Source of the DNA: CAYFJO01 sp964343305
GTDB lineage: Bacteria > Planctomycetota > Planctomycetia > Pirellulales > Pirellulaceae
Reading direction: 5' to 3'
Length of the DNA: 64,000 nt
Assembly: GCA_964343305.1 (NCBI GenBank)
Contig: CAYFJO010000009.1
Location: forward strand, 1 to 64,000
Shown here: piece by piece, positions 16,694 to 23,924 of the stretch
Layout of the letters: every line of letters starts with the position of its first letter
How positions within the stretch are numbered: the stretch's first letter is position 1
The notes under the pieces: generated by a model
The model's input: only the letters and a program-made list of their open reading frames with translations
Databases searched by the model: none
Told to the model about the DNA's origin: nothing
Translations under genes and position numbers: made by a program

Positions 16694-17356
16694 GTGGCTG
16701 ACGACGCACGAACCGAGCGGCTGGCGAAAGACCTTGCTTTGCTCGAAGCACTCAAGGCGACCAGCACGATTTTCGATTTTGAAGTGTCCGGTGATCCGCC
16801 CGAACGATACACGGTGATGTTTCGTGGCAAAGGCGTCGCGCGCGACTCGTCGTCCGAGAGCGACGTGGAGATCATCGAGCAACACAAGTGCGACATTCGG
16901 CTGCCCTACTCTTATCCCGAACGTGGCCCGGACATTCGTTGGCTCAGTCCCGTGTTTCACCCGAACGTTTCGTTCAGTGGATTCATCAACCTCAAACAGA
17001 TTGGCTTGCCCTGGGAAAAGGAGCTCACGCTGGACATCGTGGTCGAACGCCTGTGGGACGTTGCGCGGTTTGCCTTTGTCGATTACAAAAAAGCGACCAA
17101 CCATTCGGCCAAGAATTGGTTTGAAGACGAAAGCACACTCAAATTGCCGGTCGACAATCGCCCGCTGCGCGACACGGCCGCGCCCAGTTCGTCGAACGTC
17201 ATCGCCTACGAACGGCGTCCGAACAGCACGGTGGATCTGGCCAAAGGCAAAGCGGAATCAGACGTCTTTTTCATCGGAGAAGACACGCCGTTGCCGGAAT
17301 CGCATCGAGAGCAAATCGCTCGTACGGATGATGACGACATTTTGTATATTGGTTAG
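16694..17356 (+). CDS. Pseudo-E2 (UEV-like): E2 fold lacking the catalytic Cys
   Basis: A GTG at 16694 with AAAGGAG upstream gives 220 residues. It aligns with the E2 at 12013 over the whole length: SYPERGPDIRWLSPVFHPN against SYPRMQPELSWKSPIFHPN, and LPVDNRPLRD against LPLDPRPLRD. HPN is kept at 89-91, but the position of Cys98 in the active E2 is Asn99 here (FSGFINLKQ). It therefore cannot form a thioester at that position. Eukaryotic UEVs such as Mms2 and Tsg101 are inactive E2s that position or bind ubiquitin, and a similar cofactor role is the best guess. The tail ends DDDILYIG, matching the tail of the active E2. Confidence 0.85.
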   Translation: MADDARTERLAKDLALLEALKATSTIFDFEVSGDPPERYTVMFRGKGVARDSSSESDVEIIEQHKCDIRLPYSYPERGPDIRWLSPVFHPNVSFSGFINLKQIGLPWEKELTLDIVVERLWDVARFAFVDYKKATNHSAKNWFEDESTLKLPVDNRPLRDTAAPSSSNVIAYERRPNSTVDLAKGKAESDVFFIGEDTPLPESHREQIARTDDDDILYIG

Positions 17357-17360
17357 AAGA

Positions 17361-17458
17361 AATGACGAATGACGAAATACCCAATGACGAAGAAAATCCG
17401 AATGCCGAATTCGTGCTTCAGAGTTCGTCATTCCTTCGTCATTGGGTATTTCGTCATT
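17361..17458. repeat. Long palindrome between pseudo-E2 and RING-like genes
   Basis: AATGACGAAATACCCAATGA pairs with its complement on the far side with a further CGAAG/CTTCG, giving arms of about 25 bases. The centre has a second smaller hairpin around CCGAATTCG. It lies between the last two genes of the locus. Confidence 0.85.
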
Positions 17459-17483
17459 AGGAATTTAAGCCGCAGGCGCCACC

Positions 17484-18305
17484 GTGGAATGTTTCCTGAC
17501 ATTTGGAGTCCTCGTTACCGCGATCATTATCCTGGTCGGGTTCGCGTCGAAAGCGCAATCGCGGGCCGATCGTTGGAACCGGGCGTATCAGCAGATTGCC
17601 AAACGATATGGCGGTGCTTGTTTGCCGGCGGGTTGGTTTAGCCATCCCAGCGTGCGGTTTCAGTACGGTTCGACCCATGTTCTGCTGAACACGTACACAT
17701 CGGGTCGCCATGGGCAGTTCACGCAGATCCACATCAATTGGCCGGATGCTGGTTATCGACTGGAAGTGTTTCCCGATTGGCAGGGTGGCAGGGCACGGCC
17801 GCTGCGTGGCATGCAAAATGTGCAAATCGGCACTGCGTCGTTCGACGAACACTACGCCATACAAACGAACAACTTCGAAGAAACGCAAAGCCTGCTCAGC
17901 AGCGGCGTTCAATGGCAAATCGATCGTCTTCGCAATTTGCTGTCCGACGGTGATATCTACGTGGCCATTCATCGCGGTCGGCTGTTGATCAAAAAGCCGT
18001 CGCTGATCACCAAGATTGACGAACTTGATGAATTCACACAGTTGGCCCTGGGCCTCTACGACCAGGCAATGATCACGCGTACGGTAGGCATCGATTTCGT
18101 TGAACAGGACACCATCCAAATCATCCAGGAAGCCGTCTGCCAGATCTGTGGCGACGACATCACGACGGACATGGTCTTTTGCCGCCGCTGCAAGACGCCG
18201 CATCATCAGGAGTGTTGGCAGTATTACGGTGCCTGTGCAGTCTACGGATGCCAGGAACAGCGGTTTATCGCCCCGCGTCTGGCAGGCCCGTCGAACGAGT
18301 CGTGA
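17484..18305 (+). CDS. Membrane-anchored RING/PHD-like zinc-finger protein (candidate E3)
   Basis: A GTG start gives 273 residues with an N-terminal membrane helix (residues 4-20). A domain of unknown type follows at about 30-205, then a C-terminal binuclear zinc module. Its ligands are Cys219, Cys222, Cys233, Cys236, His240 or His241, Cys244, Cys251 and Cys256 (VCQICGDD, FCRRCKTPHHQECW, ACAVYGC). This C4-H-C3 order fits the prokaryotic RING/treble-clef group described in association with ubiquitin-like genes. As the last gene after E1 and E2 it is the best E3 candidate. Its topology would place the finger in the cytoplasm. Ligase activity is an inference. Confidence 0.8.
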   Translation: MECFLTFGVLVTAIIILVGFASKAQSRADRWNRAYQQIAKRYGGACLPAGWFSHPSVRFQYGSTHVLLNTYTSGRHGQFTQIHINWPDAGYRLEVFPDWQGGRARPLRGMQNVQIGTASFDEHYAIQTNNFEETQSLLSSGVQWQIDRLRNLLSDGDIYVAIHRGRLLIKKPSLITKIDELDEFTQLALGLYDQAMITRTVGIDFVEQDTIQIIQEAVCQICGDDITTDMVFCRRCKTPHHQECWQYYGACAVYGCQEQRFIAPRLAGPSNES

Positions 18306-18426
18306 TGATGGCGGTTGGACGCTAGAGCTGGCCATCTTCATAGGTTTTGGTTGTAGGGCGTGATTCAATGGCATGCGTAATTCAACTTCGACCAGATATG
18401 CGGGTGAGTTTCAATGTGACAGCAAT

Positions 18427-19458
18427 TCACAACGATCGTCTTCCACTGGAGGAACAGTTGTATCGGTTCTCCCCACCGAGCCACTCACTCGACCGCAGGT
18501 CTCCAACCCCGGCATCGATCCCAACACTGGAATTTCCAACAGGAGATTTCAACTTCTCCAGCGAAGTCTCATATCCAAGCTGTTGCATCACCTCCCCGTG
18601 GTCATCGACTATCCGCCGAACCTGGTCCCAATTCAACACCTCGCGCCATCGCCCAGCCTTCCCTTGCCGAAAGAACCGGCCACTCTTCACAACGCCACTC
18701 CGCTCCGCAAATCCGCGACGATCTTCCGTTTGCTACAGAGAGTCGAACGACGAATTCTCGCTGGCCCGCCGCAAGCGATTTTCATCCAACTCCCAACTCA
18801 AAAACTGAATCAGCCCGCGGAATGTGTCGACCGGTGACGACTGCAAATCTTCGTAACGCACGACGTGAACCGGAAACGCTTCTTGCCGCGTCCACGACAC
18901 GACGTGCTGACTCCAAGTATGCAGATACTGTGTGACGAGCCCGGAATCAGGATTTCCAATTTGATGCCCCGGATTGTTCATCAGATCGACGGCCCCGTCA
19001 ATCGTCAGATTCGCATGATCCGCGTAGGAATCGACGACATCCAACGGATTCCACACCAAGTAGACGGCCCCCCGCGTCTGCTCGCGGCAAATCAACGGAA
19101 ACCCGTTGTGCATCACACGCGCATTGTGCGTCTTGATGAGTTGAAAAGGCTGAACAATTCGTGTCAACCGCTCCCGAACCGCACCACGAAGCGAGTCGAT
19201 TTCCCGTTCAGACAAATGATCTTGCGAATCCTTTGCAACACGGCTGAACAGCGCCCGCCGGCTCTCAGATTGCGTCATCTCCTGCGCGCGCTCAAGAACG
19301 CGATGTCCGCCCAATTGAAAATGATACGCCGCCAAAAACGCCCGCGTCCAAGTATTCCCCGACTTCGGATACGATGCCAACCAAGTCAGTTTTTTCACGA
19401 ATGTCAACTTCCGCAGAGCGAATGTGTTTTTTACCTTTCGACGTAATTCCAGCCTCAT
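18427..19458 (-). pseudogene. Sulfotransferase split by an in-frame TAG stop
   Basis: The minus-strand frame from 19458 encodes a cytosolic-type sulfotransferase. The PAPS 5'-phosphate loop is WLASYPKSGNTWTRAF, and a 3'-phosphate binding part and RYEDLQSSPVDTF follow. The frame hits TAG at 18733-18735 after ENSSFDSL, then continues in the same frame with the conserved C-terminal segment SGRFFRQGKAGRW and ends at 18427. The final 35 or so codons look non-homologous. One base change explains the interruption. It could be a nonsense mutation, a sequencing error or readthrough. Without the C-terminal PAPS-binding loop the short form should be inactive. Confidence 0.8.
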
Positions 19459-19500
19459 TCACGCGCAATGCTTCTTACGTCCGGTGGCCGACGCCTACGC

Positions 19501-21432
19501 TTAATTTCGAAGTTTCGAACCGTGAACGACATTGAGGTTCGGAAGCGTATCTCGAAGTTCTTGTAGTGCTTTTCGTGTGATCTTCGTCCCACGTACGCTG
19601 AGAGATTTAAGACCTTCAAGTTCCGTCAAGTATCTGAGCGCAGCGTCCGTAACTTCTTTCGAGTGATCAAGGCTTAAAGAACGAAGGCTTCCTGCTCGGC
19701 CAATATGCTCTACACCGTCATTCGTCAGCAGTGGTAAATACAGCAGTTCGAGATGTTTCAGTTTCGGCAGTTTGGTTAGCTGCGCTAATCCGTCATCGGA
19801 AACCTTGCAGCTACGCAAAGTCAACGTTTCAAGGTTAACCAAGCTCTCCATGTGCCGCACTCCCTCGTCGCTTAGGTTGTACACTAGCCGCAACGACTTA
19901 AGCTGCTTCATTTGGCTAATCACCTGCAATCCAGTGTCGGAAGTTGCGTGAAGATCTAAATCAAGCTCCTCAAGCCGAGCAAGCTGGACCAAGTGCTCAA
20001 AGCACTCTGGGGCCACCTCCATTCCCTGGAGAGTCAACTTACGCAGGCCCTTCATTGCCCCAATATGCGAGAACCCATCACTTTTCACCTGATGTGCGCC
20101 TGAGAGCGTCAATTCTTCTAAATCTCTCAACTCAGGCAGAATGGACAACGTTTGAGCAGAGCTGTCGCTAGAGAAGCGGAGCGACCGAGACGCGGCAAGG
20201 GCTCTGGCTGCGACAGATCTGCCTTCTGACCCAATGGATAGCAAGCAGTCTATCGTCAGCGTGCGAAAGGTGACGAAAGAGGCACCACTGGGCAACTCGT
20301 TCTCGTCTAGATTATGCAGGAGATTGGGAATCGTTTTCCTGTCAGGACCAATCTTGGTTAAGGCTTGTATGGCAGCTCGGCGGACCTGTTCCTTAGGGTC
20401 GAGTAAGCGTTCAACCAATTTGTCCGTAGCGCTGTTTTTTGCATCGTGACCGTAATTGCCGAGTGCTTCCGCAGCAAACTCGCGGACATAGGAACTCGAA
20501 TCATCAAGCGAGCGCACCAGCGCGGTGATGGTGGCCTCATAAGGTGGTCTGATTTTGCCCAAAGCTTGGGCGGCGTTGGCCCGGTTCCATTCCAAATCAT
20601 CTCCCAATAGCTCCACAAGTGCGTTGTTGGCTTGTTTTGACGCGGGACCAATGGCACCGAGCGCGTTGAACGCCGCGGCGTGAAACGTGGGGCGATCGTC
20701 CAATGCGTTTATCAGCGGTGAAGTGGCGGGTGCCGAATCACGGCCCATCGCTTCGAGCCCAACAGCCCCGATTCGTCGTAGTTCACGAGTTTCTCCGTTC
20801 AACAAAATAATGAAAAGATTCAGGAATTCTTTTTTACCAATTTTCCGCTGAACGGGCTCATGACCATAAATGTCACGAATCGCTAACACTGCTTCCTGTC
20901 GAACATAGATTTCCGGATCATTTAAGGCCGAGTCTTTTAGCGCTGAGAATAACGTTTCCGGGCTCACAACTCCGTAATCGACGGACTTGAGCCTGGATGC
21001 CGTGGTGTACCGCTTTTTTGCCGAGTCCGCTTTATTTAGCTGCTCAACCACCACCGAGTAGTAGCTCTTCACAGCATTGTCTCCGTCCAACTCTCTTAGC
21101 AACTTGATCCAAGTCGAGTCGTTGTGATAGTCGACGCTGACCATCAGCCGAATCAATTCGGGCACGGCCTTTTTTGCGACGGGGCCGTATTGGTGAAGAC
21201 GCAGGTACGCATCGCGCGTTCGTTGATCGGAGATTCGAAGCCGTGTTTTCTGAAGATCATCCAGAATTGGAGCTAGTTCCTTTAAGTCCAATTGTTGCTT
21301 TGATGCGTCTTCAGAATCCGCAGCACTTGCCACTGGTACTAGCGTGCTGAGCACTTGTGCGGCGTTGCCGAACAGCAAGCCTAGCAAGAAGCCGGCTACG
21401 ACAAGCAGCCGCAAGATGCGCCAAGTTTTCAT
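19501..21432 (-). CDS. Secreted HEAT-repeat plus leucine-rich-repeat protein
   Basis: Starting at MKTWRILRLL (21432), the protein has a signal peptide or N-terminal anchor in the first 40 residues. About eight HEAT-like repeats follow (units such as VRRAAIQALTKIGPD and YVREFAAEALGNYG) to about residue 380. Cysteine-free LRRs of the bacterial 24-residue type then run to the end (for example GLQVISQMKQLKSLRL, GVEHIGRAGSLRSL). It probably forms an extended binding surface outside the cytoplasm. The upstream LRR gene ends just before it, so the two may form an operon. The function is unknown. Confidence 0.85.
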   Translation of the reverse strand: MKTWRILRLLVVAGFLLGLLFGNAAQVLSTLVPVASAADSEDASKQQLDLKELAPILDDLQKTRLRISDQRTRDAYLRLHQYGPVAKKAVPELIRLMVSVDYHNDSTWIKLLRELDGDNAVKSYYSVVVEQLNKADSAKKRYTTASRLKSVDYGVVSPETLFSALKDSALNDPEIYVRQEAVLAIRDIYGHEPVQRKIGKKEFLNLFIILLNGETRELRRIGAVGLEAMGRDSAPATSPLINALDDRPTFHAAAFNALGAIGPASKQANNALVELLGDDLEWNRANAAQALGKIRPPYEATITALVRSLDDSSSYVREFAAEALGNYGHDAKNSATDKLVERLLDPKEQVRRAAIQALTKIGPDRKTIPNLLHNLDENELPSGASFVTFRTLTIDCLLSIGSEGRSVAARALAASRSLRFSSDSSAQTLSILPELRDLEELTLSGAHQVKSDGFSHIGAMKGLRKLTLQGMEVAPECFEHLVQLARLEELDLDLHATSDTGLQVISQMKQLKSLRLVYNLSDEGVRHMESLVNLETLTLRSCKVSDDGLAQLTKLPKLKHLELLYLPLLTNDGVEHIGRAGSLRSLSLDHSKEVTDAALRYLTELEGLKSLSVRGTKITRKALQELRDTLPNLNVVHGSKLRN

Positions 21433-21442
21433 GGTTACACCT

Positions 21443-22621
21443 TCAATTGATGACGTCGTCATTTGGGTTGAGGGAAAACGGACACTCGCAAACCTGGTCG
21501 CGCTTCCTTGAGAGCTTTGATGGCCTTTGCCGAAACAGAGTATACTGGAAGCTTACCGATTTTAGACTCATGTGCTCCTTGACGATTTCCACCGATTGGT
21601 CGGTGATACCTTCGCCCAACATTGAAAGAGTTTCGAGACGATGAAGTTTTTTGATGGGAATAATTCCGGCATCTGTTACAGTACGCGGCGTGGTTAATAC
21701 TCGTAAGTTCACGAATTGTGGCAGCAATCCCATTCCTTTATCAGTAACCCTAGAACTCGTCACATTTAAACCCTCTAATGAAACCAGTGATGTGATACCA
21801 GAAAGCCCCACATCTGAAATGCTTTGCGAAAGGGTCAGCGACTTAAGCTTCTTGAGTGTCGCAAGTTCCTTTAAGCCCGCATCCGTAAAACTGGTACCTG
21901 TGCCCAAATCAAGTCGTGAGATTTGAGTTAACTCGCGTAGTGACTTTCCAGCGTCGTCGGTGATCGAATTCGGAAGGCTTACATATTCGAGTTTTCTAAG
22001 CCCCTTGAGATAAATGAGCCCGCGCCTCGTGATTTGGCTTGGCGCCCCGTAGGAAAAGAACTCCAAATTCTTCAATTGGCTTAGACTTGCTAGACCATCG
22101 TCCGTGATTCTATTACCTTCCAACATCAGACTGGTGAGATTCGTCAGCGCTCCGATGGCTTGCACGCCTCTGTCTGTACAACTAGGTGATAGCACTAGCG
22201 ATTCCAAAGATGTCAACCGTGCTATTTCAGCCAATCCTTCGTCGTTCACATTCGTTCGGTGAATGTTTAGTCTTCGCAATTGTTGAAGTGGTGCGAGGAA
22301 CTTCATGGCACGGCTTGAAATGGTTGTTTCGGAAAACCGAAGCGAGTCCATTTCTGTCATCGGCGCTAAAAACTCAAGATGTTCGTCGCGGAGCTTGCGT
22401 CTCGCAGGCTGAAAATCGATTCGCGTGGCACGCCCCATCTTGTTGACACTGACTCGCGCACCGAGATCTTCAAATAACTTGATAGCAGATTCTTCGGTTA
22501 TTTCCGCCTGTGAAACAGCAGTTAATTGAAGGGCAACTAGCCCCACAAGAATCATAGGAAGTGGATGATGATTTCGGCTGTGGTTCTTGCTGTTTCTTGC
22601 TATTTGTTTAAGAAATGTCAT
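21443..22621 (-). CDS. Secreted leucine-rich-repeat protein with a C-terminal frameshift
   Basis: A signal segment (MILVGLVALQLTAVSQAE) is followed by about ten LRR units of the planctomycete type (GLAEIARLTSLESLVL, GLKELATLKKLKSLTL). The annotated frame ends in a Cys/Pro-rich tail unlike an LRR. Shifting frame near 21545 restores YSVSAKAIKALKEARPGLRV, a normal last repeat and end, with a stop at 21459-21461. A one-base indel here is therefore likely, either a real mutation or a sequence error. The protein is probably exported and its function is unknown. Confidence 0.8.
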   Translation of the reverse strand: MTFLKQIARNSKNHSRNHHPLPMILVGLVALQLTAVSQAEITEESAIKLFEDLGARVSVNKMGRATRIDFQPARRKLRDEHLEFLAPMTEMDSLRFSETTISSRAMKFLAPLQQLRRLNIHRTNVNDEGLAEIARLTSLESLVLSPSCTDRGVQAIGALTNLTSLMLEGNRITDDGLASLSQLKNLEFFSYGAPSQITRRGLIYLKGLRKLEYVSLPNSITDDAGKSLRELTQISRLDLGTGTSFTDAGLKELATLKKLKSLTLSQSISDVGLSGITSLVSLEGLNVTSSRVTDKGMGLLPQFVNLRVLTTPRTVTDAGIIPIKKLHRLETLSMLGEGITDQSVEIVKEHMSLKSVSFQYTLFRQRPSKLSRKRDQVCECPFSLNPNDDVIN

Positions 22622-22805
22622 TGTTGCACTTCACCTTACCAGGAACGCAATTGCTGATAGCTATCACCAAACGGAAAATTGATCACTTGGCGTAAAGAAT
22701 GGCGTTTTACGGTTTTGGACCGGGAATGCGCTGGTCCGGAAGAATCGAACTCAAAAACCGTCAGATCTCATTCTTTATGCGAAACAGGGCAAATTCCATT
22801 TGATG
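22622..22805. other. Gene-free stretch downstream of the caspase-like fragment
   Basis: No reading frame of substance is present. It must contain the promoter of the minus-strand LRR gene. No palindrome of the recurring families was found. Confidence 0.35.
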
Positions 22806-23402
22806 CTATCTGTAGATATTCGCGTCGACGGCAGAACCACCGCCGATTTTTTCGACACCAGATCCAGGTCTCGTCACCGTAAACTCCCAGCGCTTTTGGA
22901 CTAACGTTCCGTTTAGATCAGTCACCGTTGGGGCACCAAGTACGCTGCCTTTCACATCGTTGCCATTTAGGATCCCGTCGCCATCGTCGTCCCAGGCCAA
23001 GAGTGTTTGAGTGAAACTTGAATAGGCAATCGTTCCGCCGAATTCATCAGCAAGCCACTGTCTGGCAGTATCGCCCGGACTACCGGGGGAATTATCTCCG
23101 CTACAGCAAGCTGCGATATTGATCGCGCCGCTCTTAAAACCATCGCCGTTCATTTTTGTTTTCAAGTTATTCAACATGGCTTCCGTCGCATTTTTACTGC
23201 TTCCCTCGGGCCGGGCATCTAACAGATAGATTTTTCCTGGATCGTTGGTGATGTCAGCATCATATGGATGGTCATTAGGGCTCGTATAGATGGACCATCC
23301 ACCCTCGTTTACTCCCGTGCCTCGGTGCCCGATAAAGTAAAGTGTAGGAATGTTGTTGCTGTCGACAAAATTGACGATCTCTTGGCGGATCTTCGGATAA
23401 GG
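22806..23402 (-). pseudogene. Caspase-like protease, C-terminal fragment cut at a 52-bp palindrome
   Basis: The frame is open from the palindrome at 23403 down to a stop at 22806 but has no proper start. The fragment contains a His block (PTLYFIGHRGTG) and, about 80 residues later, a Cys block (NIAACCSGD). This is the His-then-Cys order of caspase-fold (clan CD) peptidases. A dockerin- or EF-like stretch (WDDDGDGILNGNDVKG) follows. The N-terminal part is missing, so this is probably a remnant. The family call rests on two motifs only. Confidence 0.5.
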
Positions 23403-23454
23403 AAGAAACGGGGTCGGATCTCATTTTCATAAATGAGACCCGACCCCGTTTCTT
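23403..23454. repeat. 52-bp REP-like palindrome, copy 1
   Basis: AAGAAACGGGGTCGG pairs with CCGACCCCGTTTCTT, extending inward through TCTCATTT/AAATGAGA. It is identical to copy 2 at 25778-25829 except for one base. Each copy marks the point where a flanking gene is cut, so these are probably mobilised small elements and not fixed terminators. Confidence 0.9.
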
Positions 23455-23662
23455 GTCGATTCGTGCTCACATTTTCACTGCTGCTTTGTTCAACGTTGTC
23501 CTCAATCCACTTTCTCCAGCGGTCTGCGTCAAATCCAAAGTCTTGTCCGGTTTTCAGCTTCAATGATTTGTAAGCTTCTTCTTTAGACAAGTAAGCGCGA
23601 CTGCCCGGGCGAATACGTTCTTCCAAGTTCCGAACCAAACCTTCAAGAAAATCCATACGCAT
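23455..23662 (-). CDS. Small hypothetical protein running into the palindrome
   Basis: The ATG at 23662 begins a short protein with the segment YLSKEEAYKSLKLKTGQDFG followed by DADRWRKWIEDN. This looks like a compact helical domain seen at the ends of planctomycete HEAT proteins. After about 65 residues the frame enters the 52-bp palindrome and continues in junk sequence. Its native C-terminus is probably at or just before the palindrome. The function is unknown. Confidence 0.45.
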
Positions 23663-23756
23663 GATTTTCAACCTACGGTTAAACGTGTCTGGAAAAGAGT
23701 AAGTTGTTTATGGCAACATTTCCTGCCGTCATCTGGCAGTTGCGATTCGGCCTCTA

Positions 23757-23924
23757 ATCAGCGTTGTCTTTGATTGTTTCTACATCCAAAACCTGAATGT
23801 CACTTGACATTGGCTTTTCGACTTTCAGCCCTTTCGTCCACTCAGCGACGCGCTTGTAAGCCTGCTCAAATGTTAAATGACGTTCCTTTGCAAGAAATTT
23901 GCTGAGAAAAAAACTGCCATATCC
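23757..23924 (-). pseudogene. 3' part of a gene interrupted by the IS4-type element
   Basis: From the insertion edge the minus strand encodes a run beginning GSFFLSKFLAKERHLTFEQA and ending in KDNAD with a stop at 23757. Removing the insertion and one copy of the target duplication joins this in frame to the part at 25627-25777 (KKGYG|SFFL). The full product is unidentified; the fragment is helical and charged. Confidence 0.7.

Noticed and set aside
18733..18735. Amber codon read as pyrrolysine in the sulfotransferase
   Set aside because: No pylT, pylS or related genes are seen, sulfotransferases are not known to use pyrrolysine, and a simple point mutation is more likely.
18347..18837. Two plus-strand frames over the sulfotransferase end
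   Set aside because: They are antisense to the conserved C-terminal sulfotransferase segment and show no similarity or ribosome site.
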